A stretch of DNA of 64,000 bases from Scalesia atractyloides (Eukaryota; Streptophyta; Magnoliopsida; Asterales; Asteraceae), in the NCBI GenBank assembly GCA_947069175.1, contig CAMTDV010000017.1:46695137-46759136 (forward strand), written 5' to 3'. The position numbers and the translations under genes were made by a program. Under the pieces are notes generated by a model. It ran no database searches and was not told the DNA's origin. It worked only from the letters and a program-made list of their open reading frames with translations. Each line of letters opens with the position of its first letter. Position 1 is the first letter of the stretch. Shown here piece by piece: positions 10,180 through 21,567 of the stretch.

Positions 10180-11640
10180 TTATTCATGAGGAATACTCTA
10201 CGAAAAGATGCGGATACTTCGTCTTCATATCACTCTAGAGTTCCCAAGTGAACGCAGCACCACGTTTGCCTTCCCATCGAATCTTGACTATGGGAATGCG
10301 ATTGCCCCTAAGTTGCTTGGTTCTTCGATCCATGATTTCGACAGGTTTCTCCACAAAGTGCAAAGACTCATTGATTTGTAGATCGTCGAGGGGAACTTTG
10401 AGTCCTTCTTCAGCGAGATACTGTTTGAAATTTGAGACATGAAACGCTGGGTGAATGTTGTTGAGTTCTTGAGGTAGGTCCAGCCGATACGCTACCTTGC
10501 TAATCCTTTCGAGAATCTTGAAAGGATCTACAAAGCGAGGAGCGAGTTTGCCTTTCTTACCAAAACAAACTACACCCCTCCAAGGGGATACCTTGAGAAA
10601 TACTTGATCAGCGACATTGAACTCCAAGGGCTTGCGTCTTTTATCAGCTTAACTCTTGGTTGGCTTCTAGCATTGAGTAAATTATCCCGAATCTGCAGGA
10701 TCTTGTCCGTTGTCTCTTGTATAAGCTCGGGACCGATGATTTGAGCTTCTCCGATCTCATGCCAACAGATAGGCGAACGACACTTTCAACCATACAATGC
10801 TTCAAATGGTGCCATTTGAATACATGCGTGATAACAGTTATTGTACGAGAATTCTACTAACGGTGAGTGCAAATCCCAGTTGCCAGCAAAATCGATTACA
10901 CAAGAGCGAAGCATGTCTTCCAAAGTTTAAATAGTATGCTCGGTTTGACTGTCGGATTGAGGATGAAAAGTGGTACTAAGATTGAGATGAGTACCAAGAG
11001 CATTTTGGGAAGGTTGCCAAAGGCGCGAAGTGAACGATCATCACGGTCCGAGATGATGTCAATGGGGATACCATGATGAAAATTGACTTCATCCTGGTAG
11101 ATACGAGCCAATTTCTCGAGTTATTAGTCTTCACGAATGGGGAGAAAGTGAGCGAATTTGGTCAAACGTCAATGATAACCTAGATACTATCGTGACCAGA
11201 AGAAGTGCGAGGGAGTTTGGTGATGAAATCCATAGCTATACTCTCCCATTTCCAGACGGGAATTTCTGGTTGTTCGAGTAAGCCAGAGGGACGTTGGTTT
11301 TCGGCTTTGACTATGGAACACGTGAGAGATTTCGAGACGTAGAGAGCGATATCTTTCTTCATGCCAGGCCACCAATAAGACGTACGTAAGTCTAGGTACA
11401 TCTTGTCGGCGCCAGGATGAATGGAATATTGAGATTTGTGAGCTTCCTTCATCAGGAAGTCACGAAGGTTGTCATGATTAGGAATCTAGACTCGATTGAG
11501 ATAGTATAACATACCATCGGATTTGGACATGAGTTGTTCTTCAGCACCACACTTCATCTCATTGTACAAGTTGTTCTCGTTAATGGATGAGTGTTGTGCT
11601 TTACGAATTCGGTCCTGAAGATTACTTAGGATTTGGAAAC
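10180..11640 (-). pseudogene. Copy 1: integrase and chromodomain remnant
   Basis: Minus-strand copy 1 of a Ty3/gypsy pol 3' end. The integrase zinc region (11180-11452) keeps two His and the second Cys, but the first Cys of the CxxC pair is Ser (KSLTCS; copy 2 has KCLTCS). The catalytic core starts MDFITKLPRTSSG. After several frame breaks, 10235-10627 gives 130 continuous residues: a GKKGKLAPRF-type module, then FHVSNFKQYL, then a chromodomain-like tail (VEKPVEIMDRR ... KIRWEGKRGAAFTWE). The tail is the basis for calling this a Tekay-like chromovirus. Dead through frameshifts; no complete core can be read. Confidence 0.8.
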
Positions 11641-12125
11641 AACGGATACTCTTCGCATGAGATTTATGACTAAGAGTATCGGCTACAACATTTTCCTTAA
11701 CTGGGTGGTAGCGAATCTAGCAGTCATAGTAGTCTAGCAATTCAACCCAACGCCGTTGGTACATGTTGAGTTCCTTTTGATTGAAGATGTGCTGAAGGCT
11801 CTTATGGTCAGTGAAAACCACACACTTAGTACCATAAAGGTAGTGTCGCCATATTTTCAATGCAAAAACAACTACACCAAGTTCAAGGTCGTGCGTAGTG
11901 TAGTTTTTCTCATGAATCTTAACTTGTCTTGATGCGTAAGTCATAACCTTCTCTCGTTGCATAAGAATGCAACCAAGACCTTGGTTTGAAGCATCGCAAT
12001 ACATAATGAAATCGTCGTTTCTGTCGGGAAGGGTGAGGATATGAGCATTACAAAGCATATCCTTGAGCGTTTGGAAAGATCCTCTTGTTCGTAACCCCAA
12101 ATAAAAGATTTATCTTTTTGAGTCA
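11641..12125 (-). pseudogene. Copy 1: RNase H remnant
   Basis: The 127-residue frame 11717-12100 contains SFQTLKDMLCNA, YCDASNQGLGCILMQ (first catalytic Asp region), YASRQVKIHEKNYTTHDLEL (Glu region) and FTDHKSLQHIF (second Asp region). This is the RT-linked RNase H of Ty3/gypsy pol. It lies between RT (12126-12880) and integrase, the gypsy order RT-RNase H-INT. The downstream tether is broken by stops near 11716. Copy 2 (16963-17568) is longer in one frame. Confidence 0.85.
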
Positions 12126-12880
12126 AAGACGTGAGAGGAACGACGATTTTGGAAAGTTTGAAATGAAGTGATGATAATAACCAGCTAGACCAAGAAACAA
12201 ACGAATTTCGGACGGAGATTTAGGTGTGATCCAATTCTTGACGGCTTTGATTTTCACGGGATCGACGCGAATACCAAGTTCGTCCATAACTTGACCAAGG
12301 AATTGGACCCTTTTAGCCAAAATTCACACTTGGAGAATTTGGCGTAAAGATGTTTAGTACTCAAAAGCTAAATGATGCGACACAAGTGTCGTTCGTGTTC
12401 TCCTTGTGTCTTGGAGTAGATGAGTATATCGCCGATGAAGACGATCACGAAACGGTCAAGATAAGGTTTACACACGCGGTTCATTAAGTCCAGAAGACTG
12501 AAAGTGTGTTGGTCAAACCAAAAGGCATGACTACGAACTCGTAGTGACCATAGCATGTGTTTTGGGTATATCTTCTTCGAGGACTCGAAGTTGATGATAA
12601 CCAGAGCGGAGATCAATCTTGGAAAGCATGTTGCGCCTTGGAGTTGATCGAAAAGGTCGTCGATACGAGGAAGAGGATATCGGTTTTTGACTGTAAGCTT
12701 ATTGAGCTCACGATAGTCAATGCACATTCGAAAGGATCCATCCTTCTTTTTGACGAACAAAACGCGAGCGCCCCAAGGAGAAGTACTATGGGATATAAAG
12801 CTTTTATAAGGAAGTTAATGAAGTTGGCTAGATAGCTCTTGCATTTCTGAGGGTGCCAAACGATATGGGGATCTAGCAAC
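12126..12880 (-). pseudogene. Copy 1: reverse transcriptase remnant
   Basis: Segments in shifting frames give MCIDYRELNKLTVKNRYPLP, RIDDLFDQLQGATCF, MNRVCKPYLDRFVIVF and KRVQFLGQVMDELGI, in RT order. The catalytic box, normally [FY]xDD, reads FIGD (12428-12439). A one-base deletion after GATCF (12618-12628) and a small deletion near 12555 break the frame; both are shared with copy 2 but not with copy 3. This shows the duplicated unit was already inactive. N-terminal entry motifs (SPYRLAPSEMQELSSQL) are in the adjacent frame at 12815-12880. Confidence 0.85.
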
Positions 12881-13540
12881 AGGCGTAGCGCCAGGCACTA
12901 ATTCGATACGAAAGTCAACGAAATGAGGAGGATGACGTCTAGGTAGGTCTTCAGAGAAAACGTCAGGAAAGTCACACACGACAGGAACGTCACTCACGCT
13001 TGGGCCTTTGTCCTTCTTTTCCACTACGTGGGCAAGAAAAGCGAAGGAACCCTTGCGTAAACATTTGTTTGCCTGAATACACGACATAAGCTTGAGGCCT
13101 TTAGAAGGCTTCTCGCCATAGACGTGTAGGGAATCACCGTTAGGATAAGGAAGACGAATGAATTTTTTGAAACAAATGACTTCAGCACGAACTCGCCTAA
13201 GCCAATCCATGCCTACTATGATGTCGAAACTTCCCAGTTGCATGGGTATGAGGTCAACGGAGAACATATGATATTTAAAATTCAAAGAACACTTAGAAAA
13301 GACTGAATCGACAGCAATGGACTTTCTGTTAGCGACTTCGACCGCGAATGATTTGGGAAGTTAGAGCGTCTACACTTAAGCAAAGGTTCAAATTTAATGG
13401 ATACAAAACTTTTATCTTCGCTAATATCATATAAACACGAAGTATAGACATTGTTAACGAGAAACGTACCGTTGATGACGTTGTTTGCATTCTGAACCTG
13501 AGCTGCAGTGATGATGAAGGCTCTACCACGCACTTGCTGT
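12881..13540 (-). pseudogene. Copy 1: protease and linker remnant
   Basis: The frame 13282-13533 holds a retropepsin-like N-terminus (RGRAFIITAAQVQNANNVI, GTFLVNNVYTSCLYD). The catalytic triplet, D(S/T)G in active enzymes, reads DIS (13420-13428). After a frame change, 12815-13285 continues with FDIIVGMDWLRRVRAEV and the linker to RT (VCDFPDVFSEDLPRRHPP), familiar from chromovirus polyproteins. Non-functional by active-site loss and frameshift. Confidence 0.8.
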
Positions 13541-14750
13541 TGTTGTTGCGTTGAGGGTAGACGTTGGCGATATGATTACAGTCGCCAAATTTGAAGCAGG
13601 CTCAGGCAGTGTCTGTTTGGGCTTGGTTTGGTGCGAGGTTTTGGCTACTGCGACGGTTTGATTCTGGTTGGCTGGTGGTTTGGGGCCATAGCAGCACTGG
13701 GTGGCGAAATGCCCGAACCTATTGCAATTTGTGCATAGGTGGCATGGTGCATGGGTAAGGTGTAATGGCACGTTTTACACTGGGGGTGAGTCCATGTGTA
13801 TGCCTTCTTGGGAAACTCGGGGTTGGTTGGTGCAAGTTGCTGGATGGGTTGAGGATTTTGGCAGAGTGACTACCGCACAGTTTTGGCTTGAAGCCTTTCG
13901 CTTCTTACCCTTGTTGTTGTTCTTTGGTGGCTTGGATGGGGTAGGTTCAACAATGGTTTTGGTGGTGGCTTGGTGTGCATTCTTTGATAAAGCCTTCTAG
14001 AGGCTTCGTGCAGAACGCAGTTTTTGATGAGTTGGAGGCTAGGCGATAGGTGTCCTCGAGGGTTTTAGGTGAGGCTGATTCCACGAGGTTCATGAGCGAA
14101 GGGGTAAGGCATCGGATGTATTTTGTGATAGCCTTATCGATGTTGTCGACTTGGCTAGGGCAGATTGAACTCAGTTGTTTGAAGCGGGCTGTGCGGCCAG
14201 TGTTATCATTTCCCACTTGCTTCAAATTGCAGAATTCGTTTTCGAGTTTCCGACGCTCTTGAGGAGGGCAGAACTCGTCTTCCATCAGTTTCTTAAGGTC
14301 GGCCCAAGGAAGGGTATAAGCGGTTTCATTTCCATGAGCGTTACGCTCGGAGGTCCACCAATCAAGGGCTCTTGATCGGAAAACTTCTGTTGCGTTGATG
14401 GTTCTCAGGTGGTCAGGACAACCACTTTGAAGGAACATCACTTCAATGGCATCAAACCATTGAAGCATCATTGTGGCATCTCCTTCGCCGATGAAGGGTA
14501 GGGGGTTGCAAGAGTAAAACTGCTTGAACGTGAACGTTGACTTGGAGTCAACTGAGGCATTTGGTGATTCGGTGTTAGGTGGGGGTTGGATTTTGCTGAC
14601 GATATCAGGGATGACCTTAGCCATTTGGTTCGCCATGAACTTCATGAGGTCCTTCTTTGACATCGACTCGTCCTTGTTGGAACCCGTTTTGGAGCCCGAT
14701 CCTGATTTGGACTTCTTCTTGTGGGAGTTGGAGAAATGTTGAGAAGACAT
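13541..14750 (-). pseudogene. Copy 1: gag remnant
   Basis: It starts MSSQHFSNSHKKKSKSGS at 14750, six bases after a minus-strand stop, and runs 267 residues to 13947 with a retrotransposon gag core (FYSCNPLPFIGEGDATMMLQ, ALDWWTSERN, WADLKKLMEDEF). The frame then shifts. The zinc knuckle CTNCNRFGHFATQC (CX2CX4HX4C) lies in another frame at 13694-13735. Role in a live element: capsid and nucleocapsid. Copy 2 keeps a longer frame (388 residues). Confidence 0.85.
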
Positions 14751-15536
14751 CTAAAGAATCAGAAAAAGAGTAGAGGATGAGTCTTGATCATAATATAAAA
14801 GTCATGTTTTGTTTGCATGAATAAGCATGTAAGTATCACATAACACGTATGATTCACATAGTTGACATGAGCATAACAAGTATTTCAAAGCATAACACGT
14901 ATAAATACATAAAGGAGTATAAATTTAGTTTTTCACGAGGATTATTAATGTCTTTGATTGTGGGAGACGTGCGAATTGTGCATCGGTTTTGAAATGAACG
15001 AGGTAACAAGTATTAAAATACATAGAAATTGAGATAACATAAAATAGAGGCTTTATAAATATTGGAGTGTTTCGGGTTTAGATACTTTGACTATTCCAAA
15101 GTGAATCGTAAGTCCTTTCGAATTAGGGAGACATGTTTTGGCCTAATAGATAAAATACTCTCACCAAAAAGTGGTTAACGTTATTTTACCCTTCCAGTTA
15201 CTACATCTCACTAATTGATCAGAGATTCGAAAATATGACGAGATTGAAAATCGAGAAATGGGACTAGTTAACAAGATGCGGGTTTCACCCCTAACTTGAC
15301 AACATCGTACCCTAAGTATGGTTGCCACCTACTAAATGAGGAGCAAATTACGACTCGTTAGTAAGATCCATTAAAGTATGAAATGGAAGTTTTCCAACAA
15401 GATGTGGATATCACTTCTAACTTGATGGTGTAACTTCGTGTAAAACTAAACACGTGGAATGAGGGATTTCACCAAAAATTGTGGGCCATTGGGCCTATTT
15501 TTAGTGCAAATCGTCTCGTTGATAGAGTATGAGTGT
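14751..15536 (-). mobile_element. Copy 1: gag leader (minus strand)
   Basis: Non-coding sequence upstream of gag, homologous to 19991-20771 (same strand) and inverted relative to 20781-21567. It ends at AGTATGAGTGT, the first arm of the palindrome centre. The primer site and first part of the leader are absent, as shown by comparison with 39596-40262. The part 14751-15055 is unusually similar to copy 3. Confidence 0.75.
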
Positions 15537-15689
15537 CTTCAAGTTACACTCATACTTTACCAACGAGATGATTTGCACCAAGATAGGCCAAATTGCCCAT
15601 AATGTTTGGTGAAATCTCTCATTCCGCATATTCTATTTTACACGAAGTTACGCCACCAAGTTAAGAGTGATATCCATATCTTGATGGAA
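15526..15689. repeat. Palindrome centre and short opposite arm in unit 1
   Basis: AGTATGAGTGT (15526-15536), a 9-base loop CTTCAAGTT and ACACTCATACT (15546-15556) repeat the centre at 20761-20791. The opposite arm continues only to 15689, where the second duplicated unit starts. The centre therefore existed before the tandem duplication. Confidence 0.8.
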
Positions 15690-16870
15690 CGCTGGGTGAA
15701 TGTTGTTGAGTTCTTGAGGTAGGTCCAACTGATACGCTACCTTGCTAATCCTTTCGAGAATCTTGAAAGGACCTACAAAGCGAGGAGCCAGTTCGCCTTT
15801 CTTACCAAAACAAACTACACCCTTCCAAGGGGATACCTTGAGAAGTACTTGATCAGCGACTTTGAACTCAAAGGGCTTGCGTCTTTTATCAGCTTAACTC
15901 TTTTGTCGGCTTCTAGCTTTGAGTAAATTATTCCGAATCTGCAGGATCTTGTCCGCTATCTCTTGTATAAGCTCGGGACCGATGATTTGAGCTTCTCCGA
16001 TCTCGTGCCAACTGATAGGCGAACGACACTTTCAACCATACAATGCTTCAAATGGTGCCATTTGAATACATGCGTGATAACTGTTATTGTACGAGAATTC
16101 TACCAAGGGTGAGTGCAAATCCCAGTTGCCACCAAAATCGATTACACAAGAGCGAAGCATATCTTCCAAAGTTTGAATAGTACGCCCGGTTTGACCGTTG
16201 GATTGAGGATGAAAATCAGTACTAAGATTGAGATGAGTACCAAGATCAGTTTGGAAAGGTTGCCAAAGACGCGAAGTGAAACGATCATCACGGTCTCAGA
16301 TGATGTCAATGGGGATACCATGATGACAAATGACTTCATCCGTGTAGATACGAGCCAATTTCTCGAGTTTGTAGTCTTCAAGAATGGGAGGAAGTGAGCG
16401 GATTTGGTCAAACGTCAATGATAACCTAGATAATATCGTGACCAGAAGAAGTGCGAGGGAGTTTGGTGATGAAATCCATAGCTATACTCTCCCATTTCAA
16501 GACGGGAATTTCTGGTTGTTCGAGTAAGCCAGAGGGACGTTGGTTTTCGGCTTTAACTATGGAACACGTGAGACATTTCGAGACGTAGAGAGCGATATCT
16601 TTCTTCATGCCAGGCCACCAATAAGACGTACGTAAGTCTTGGTACATCTTGTCGGCCCCATGATGAATGGAATATCGAGATTGGTGAGCTTCCTTCATTA
16701 GGAAGTCACGAAGGTTGTCACGATTAGGAATCCAGACTCGATTGAGATAGTATAACATACCATCAGATTTGGACATGAGTTGTTCTTCAGCACCACACTT
16801 CATCTCATTGTACAAGTTGTTCTCGTTAATGGATTAGTGTTGTGCTTTACGAATTTGGTCCTGAAGATTA
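15690..16870 (-). pseudogene. Copy 2: integrase remnant, chromodomain lost
   Basis: The frame 16426-16815 (129 residues) includes VWIPNRDNLRDFLMKEAH, the zinc region with both Cys present (KCLTCSIVKAENQ), WWPGMKKDIALYVSK, and the core start MDFITKLPRTSSGHD. The rest of the core is spread over broken frames (16113-16411). The unit starts inside the region after the core, so the chromodomain and the element's 3' end are missing, removed by the duplication breakpoint at 15690. Confidence 0.8.
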
Positions 16871-16962
16871 CTTAGGATTTGGAAACAATGGATACTCTTC
16901 GCCTGAGATTTACGACTAAGAGTATCGGCTACAACATTCTCCTTACCTGGGTGGTAGCGAAT

Positions 16963-17568
16963 CTAGCAGCCATAGTAGTCTAGCAATTCTACCCAACGCC
17001 GTTGGTACATGTTGAGTTCCTTTTGATTGAAGATGTGCTGAAGGCTCTTATGGTCAGTGAAAACCACACACTTAGTACCATAAAGGTAGTGTCGCCATAT
17101 TTTCAATGCAAAAACAACTAAACAAAGTTCAAGGTCGTGCGTAGTGTAGTTTGTCTCATGAATCTTAACTTGTCTCGATGCGTAAGTCATAACCTTCTCC
17201 CGTTGCGTAAGAACGCAACCAAGACCTTTATTTGAAGCATCGCAATACATAACGAAATCATCGTTTCCGTCGGGAAGGGTGAGGATAGGAGCATTACAAA
17301 GCATATCCTTGAGCGTTTGGAAAGAATCCTCTTGTTCGGAACCCCAAATAAAAGGTTTATCTTTTTGAGTCAAAGACGTGAGAGGAACGACGATTTTTGG
17401 AAAGTTTGAAATGAAGTGACGATAATAACCAGCTAGACCAAGAAACAAACGAATTTCGGACGGAGATTTAGGTGTGATCCAATTCTTGACGGATTTGATT
17501 TTCACGGGATCGATGCGAATACCAAGTTCGTTCATAACTTGACCAAGGAATTGGACCCTTTTAGCCAA
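16963..17568 (-). pseudogene. Copy 2: RT C-terminus and RNase H
   Basis: A continuous 201-residue frame from KRVQFLGQVMNELGI (RT connection) through FLGLAGYYRHFISNFPKIV, SFQTLKDMLCNAPILTLPD, YCDASNKGLGCVLTQ, YASRQVKIHETNYTTHDLEL and FTDHKSLQHIFNQKEL. It is the longest uninterrupted RNase H frame in the window. It ends at a stop just after LLDYYGC, where the tether to integrase should continue. The RT catalytic part upstream is broken. Confidence 0.85.
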
Positions 17569-18130
17569 AATTCACACTTGGAGAATTTGGCGTAAAGATG
17601 TTCAGTACTCAAAAGCTAAATGATGAGACACAAGTGTTGTTTGTGTTCTCCTTGTGTCTTGGAGTAGATGAGTATATCGCCGATGAAGACGATCACGAAA
17701 CGGTCGAGATAAGGTTTACACACGCGGTTCATTAAGTCCATGAAGACTGCAGGTGTGTTGGTCAAACCAAAAGGCATGACTACGAACTCGTAGTGACCAT
17801 AGCGTGTGTTTTGGGTATATCTTCTTCGAGGACTCGAAGTTGATGATAACCAGAGCGGAGATCAATCTTGGAAAGCATGTTGCGCCTTGGAGTTGATCGA
17901 AAAGGTCGTCAATGCGAGGAAGAGGATATCGGTTTTTGACTGTAAGCTTATTGAGCTCACGATAGTCAATGCACATTCGAAATGATCCATCCTTCTTCTT
18001 GATGAAGAAAACGGGAGCGCCCCAAGGAGAAGTACTATGGGATATAAAGCCTTTATAAGGAAGTTAATGAAGTTGGCTAGATAGCTCTTGCATTTCTGAG
18101 GGTGCCAAATGATACGGGGATCTAGCGACA
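17569..18130 (-). pseudogene. Copy 2: reverse transcriptase remnant
   Basis: The frame 17716-17976 has MCIDYRELNKLTVKNRYPLP and RIDDLFDQLQGATCF, then the same one-base deletion as copy 1 (17868-17878). The catalytic box again reads FIGD (17676-17687). Sharing of these defects with copy 1, and their absence from copy 3, supports duplication after inactivation. Confidence 0.85.
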
Positions 18131-18770
18131 GGCGTAGCGCCAGGCACTAATTCGATACGAAAGTCATCGAAACGAGGAGGATGACGTCTTGGTAGGTCTT
18201 CAGAGAAAACGTCAGGAAAGTCACACACGATAGGAACGTCACTCACGCTTGGGCCTTGTCCTTCTTTTCCACTACGTGGGCATGAAAAGCGAAGGAACCC
18301 TTGCGTAAACATTTGTTTGCCTGAATACACGACATAAGCTTGAGGCCTTTAGAAGGCTTCTCGCCATAGACGTGTAGGGAATCACCGTTAAGATAAAGAA
18401 GACGAATGAATTTTCAGAACAAACGACTTCAGCACGAACTCACCTAAGCCAATCCATGCCTACTATGATGTTGAAACTTCCCAGTTGCATGGGTATGAGG
18501 TCAATGGAGAATGTATGATATTTAAAATTCAAAGAACACTTACAAAGGACTGAATCGACTGCGACGGACTTTCCGTTAGCGACTTTGACCGCGAATTATT
18601 TGGGAGACTTAGAGCGTCTACACTTAAGCAAAGGTTCAAATTTAACGGATTTATCTGCGGTAATATCAAATAAACACGAAGCATAGACATTGTTAACGAG
18701 AAACGTATCGTTGATGACGTCGTTTGCATTCTGAACCTGAGCTGCAGTGATGATGAAGGCTCTACCACGC
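18064..18770 (-). pseudogene. Copy 2: protease and linker remnant
   Basis: The frame 18064-18330 holds the protease-RT linker (VCDFPDVFSEDLPRRHPP, FRIELVPGATPVARSPY). The protease lies in other frames near 18420-18770. Its catalytic triplet reads DIT (18659-18667), and several bases downstream of it are lost relative to copy 1. Not functional. Confidence 0.75.
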
Positions 18771-18823
18771 GTTTGCTGTTGTTGTTGCGTTGAGGGTAGA
18801 TGTTGGCGAGATGATTACAGTCG

Positions 18824-19990
18824 TCACATTTTAAGCAGGCTCAGGCAGTGGCTTCTTGGGCTTGGTTTGGTGCGAGGTTTTGGGTACTGCAACGGTTTGA
18901 TTCTGGTTGGCTGGTGGTTTGGGGCCAGAGTGGCACTGGGTGGCGAAATGCCCAAACCTATTGCAATTTGTGCATAAGTGGCATGGTGCTTGGGTAGGGT
19001 GTAATGGCACGTTTTACACTGGGGGTGAGTCCCAGTGTATGCCTTCTTGGGAAGCTTGGGGTTGGTTGGTGCAAGTTGCTGGATGGGTTGAGGGTTTGGC
19101 GGAATGACTACCGCACAGTTTTGGCTTGAAGCCTTCCGCTTCTTGCCCTTGTTGTTGTTCTTGGGTGGCTTGGATGGGGTAGGTTCAACAATGGTTTCGG
19201 TGGTGGCTTGGTGTGCATTCTTCGATAAAGCCTTGTTAGAGGCTTCGTGCAGAACGTAGTTGTTGATGAGTTTGGAGGCTAGGCGATAGGTGTCCTCGAG
19301 GGTTTTGGGTGAGGCGGATTCCACGAGGCTCATGAGCGAAGGGGGAAGGCATCGGATGTATTTTGTGATAGCCTTATCGATGTTGTCGACTTGGCTAGGG
19401 CAGATTGCACTCAGTTGTTTGAAGCGGGCTGTGAGGCCAGTGTTATCATTTCCCACTTGCTTCATATTCCAGAATTCGTTTTCGAGTTTCTGACACTCAT
19501 GAGGAGGGCAAAACTCGTCTTCCATCAGTTTCTTAAGGTCGGCCCAAGGAAGGGTATAAGCGTTTTCATTTCCACGAGCGTTACGCGCGGAGGTCCACCA
19601 ATCAAGGGCTCTTGATCGGAAAACTTCTGTTGCGTTGATGGTTCGCAGGTGGTCAGGACAACCACTTTGAAGGAACATCACTTCAATGGCATAAAACCAT
19701 TGAAGCATCAATGTGGCATCTCCTTCGCTAGTGAAGGGTAGGGGGTTGCAAGAGTAAAACTGCTTGAACGTGAACGTTGAATTGGAGTCAACGGAGGCAT
19801 TTGGTGATTCGGTGTTAGGTGGGGGTTGGATTTTGCTGACTATATCAGGGATGACCTTAGCCATTTGTTTTGCCATGAACTTCATGAGGTCCTTCTTTGA
19901 CATCGACTCGTCCTTGTTGGAACCCGTTTTGGAGCCCGATCCTGATTTGGACTTCTTCTTGTAGGAGTTGGAGAAACGTTGGGAAGACAT
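18824..19990 (-). pseudogene. Copy 2: gag, longest frame (388 aa)
   Basis: MSSQRFSNSYKKKSKSGS starts at 19990. The capsid core (QFYSCNPLPFTSEGDATLML, LDWWTSARNARGNENAY, RFKQLSAICPSQVDNIDKAI) is intact in frame, followed by a basic Pro/Lys/Asn-rich linker. The frame then shifts. The zinc knuckle CTNCNRFGHFATQC survives at 18933-18974 in a different frame, so the C-terminal 50 or so residues of the 388 are not authentic. It is the best preserved gag here but still a pseudogene. Confidence 0.85.
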
Positions 19991-20771
19991 CTAAAGAATC
20001 AGAAAAAGAGTAAAGGATGAGTCTTGATCATAATATAAAAGTCATGCTTTGTTTGCATGAATAAGCATGTAAGTATCACATAACACGTATGATTTACATA
20101 GTTGACATGAGCATAACAGGTATTTCAATGCGTAACACGTATAAATGCATAAAGGAGAATAAATTTAGTTTGTTCAAGAGGATTATTAATGTCTTTGATT
20201 GCAGGAGACGTGCGAATTGTGCATCGATTTTGAAACGAACGAGGTAACAAGTATTAAAACACACAGAAATTGAGATAACATAAGGTTTTATAAATATTAG
20301 AGTGTTTCGGGTTTAGATACTTTGACTATTCCAAAGTGAATCGTAAATCCTTTCGAATTAGGGAGACATGTTTTGGCCTAATAGATAAAATACTCTCACC
20401 AAGGAGTGGTTAACGGTATTTTACCCTTCCAGTTACTACATCTCACTTATTGATCAGAAATTCGAAAATATGACGAGATTGAAAATCGAGAAATGGGACT
20501 AGTTAACAAGATGCGGGTTTCACCCCTAACTTGACAACATCATACCCTAAGTATGGTTGCCACTTACTAAATGAGGAGCAAATTCCGACTCGTTAGTGAG
20601 ATCCGTTAAAGTATGAAATGGAGGTTTTCCAACAATATGTGGATATCACTTCTAACTTGATGGTGTAACTTCGTGTAAAACTAAACACATGGAATGAGGG
20701 ATTTCACCAAAAATTGTGGGCCATTGGGCCTATTTTTTGTGCAAATTGTCTCGTTGATAGAGTATGAGTGT
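19991..20771 (-). mobile_element. Copy 2: gag leader (minus strand)
   Basis: Homologous to 14751-15536 and inverted relative to 20781-21567. It lacks the primer site and 5' LTR and runs straight into the palindrome loop at 20772-20780. No coding content. Confidence 0.8.
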
Positions 20772-20791
20772 CTTCAAGTTACACTCATACT
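20761..20791. repeat. Centre of the long palindrome
   Basis: AGTATGAGTGT / CTTCAAGTT / ACACTCATACT. The outer arms continue in both directions as the leaders of the two opposed elements. Compared with the normal leader at 39803-39835, homology of the + arm starts at about ACACTC, so both leaders are cut at the same homologous point. Confidence 0.85.
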
Positions 20792-21567
20792 TTACCAACG
20801 AGACGATTTGCACCAAGATAGGCCAAATGGCCCATAATTTTTGGTGAAATCTCTCATTCCGCACATTCTATTTTACACAAAGTTACGCCACCAAGTTAAG
20901 AGTGATATCCATATCTTGATGGAAAACTTCAATTTCATACTCTAGTGGATCTTACTAACGAGTCATAATTTGCTCCTCGTCTAGTAAGTAATAACCACAT
21001 TTAGGGTACGATGTTATCAAGTCAGGGGTGAAACTCGCATCTTGTTAACTAGTCCCGTTTCTCGATTTTAAATGTCGTCATATTTTCGAATTTCTGATCA
21101 ATTAGGGAGATGTAGTAACTAGAAGGGTAAAATACCGTTAACCACTCCTCAGTGAGAGTATTTTATCTATTAGGCCAAAATATGTCTCCCTAATACGAAA
21201 GGACTTACGATTCACTTTGGAATAGTCGAAGTATCTAAACCCTAAACACTCCAATATTTTATAAAGCCTCTATTTTATGTTATCTCAATTTCTATGTGTT
21301 TTAATACTTGTTACCTCGTTCATTTCAAAACCGACGCACAATTCGCACGTCTCCCGCAATCAAAGACATTTATAATCCTCGTGAACAAACTAAATTTATA
21401 CTCCTTTACGCATTTATACGTGTTATGCTTTGAAATACTTGTTATGCTCATGTCAACTATGTGAATCATACGTGTTATGTGATACTTACATGCTTATTCA
21501 TGCAAACAAAACATGACTTTTATAATATGATCAAGACTCATCCTCTACTCTTTTTTTGATTCTTTAG
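20781..21567 (+). mobile_element. Copy 3: gag leader (plus strand)
   Basis: Leader of the outer + element, inverted copy of 19991-20771. It contains the same blocks as the leader at 39800-40262 (for example AGGGGTGAAAC, then CTCGATTTT, then ATGTAGTAAC), which identifies it as chromovirus leader. The first part next to the primer site is missing. Confidence 0.8.

Larger units (their letters stand above)
10445..15689. repeat. Tandem duplication, unit 1 (about 5.24 kb)
   Basis: The sequence from AACGCTGGGTGAATG near 10443 to TTGATGGAA at 15689 is repeated with a constant offset of about 5.24 kb as 15690-20924. The junction at 15689/15690 joins a leader-arm sequence (CTTGATGGAA) to mid-pol sequence (CGCTGGG) with about 2 bp of overlap. 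That is a tandem duplication breakpoint and not an element boundary. Identity of the units looks above 90 percent by eye. Confidence 0.8.
15690..20924. repeat. Tandem duplication, unit 2
   Basis: Second copy of the 5.24-kb unit, starting inside pol at CGCTGGGTGAATG and ending in the palindrome arm at TTGATGGAA. From there the arm continues unbroken into the + strand element, so unit 2 is contiguous with the right half of the composite. Unit 1 is contiguous with the left LTR. Confidence 0.8.

Noticed and set aside
20761..20791. Self-primed palindromic cDNA integrated as a unit
   Set aside because: Considered for the head-to-head structure, but the two arms and the two LTR types are too different from each other, and the outer LTR fragment at 7287 with AGTAT/AATAT flanks fits nested insertion plus central deletion better.
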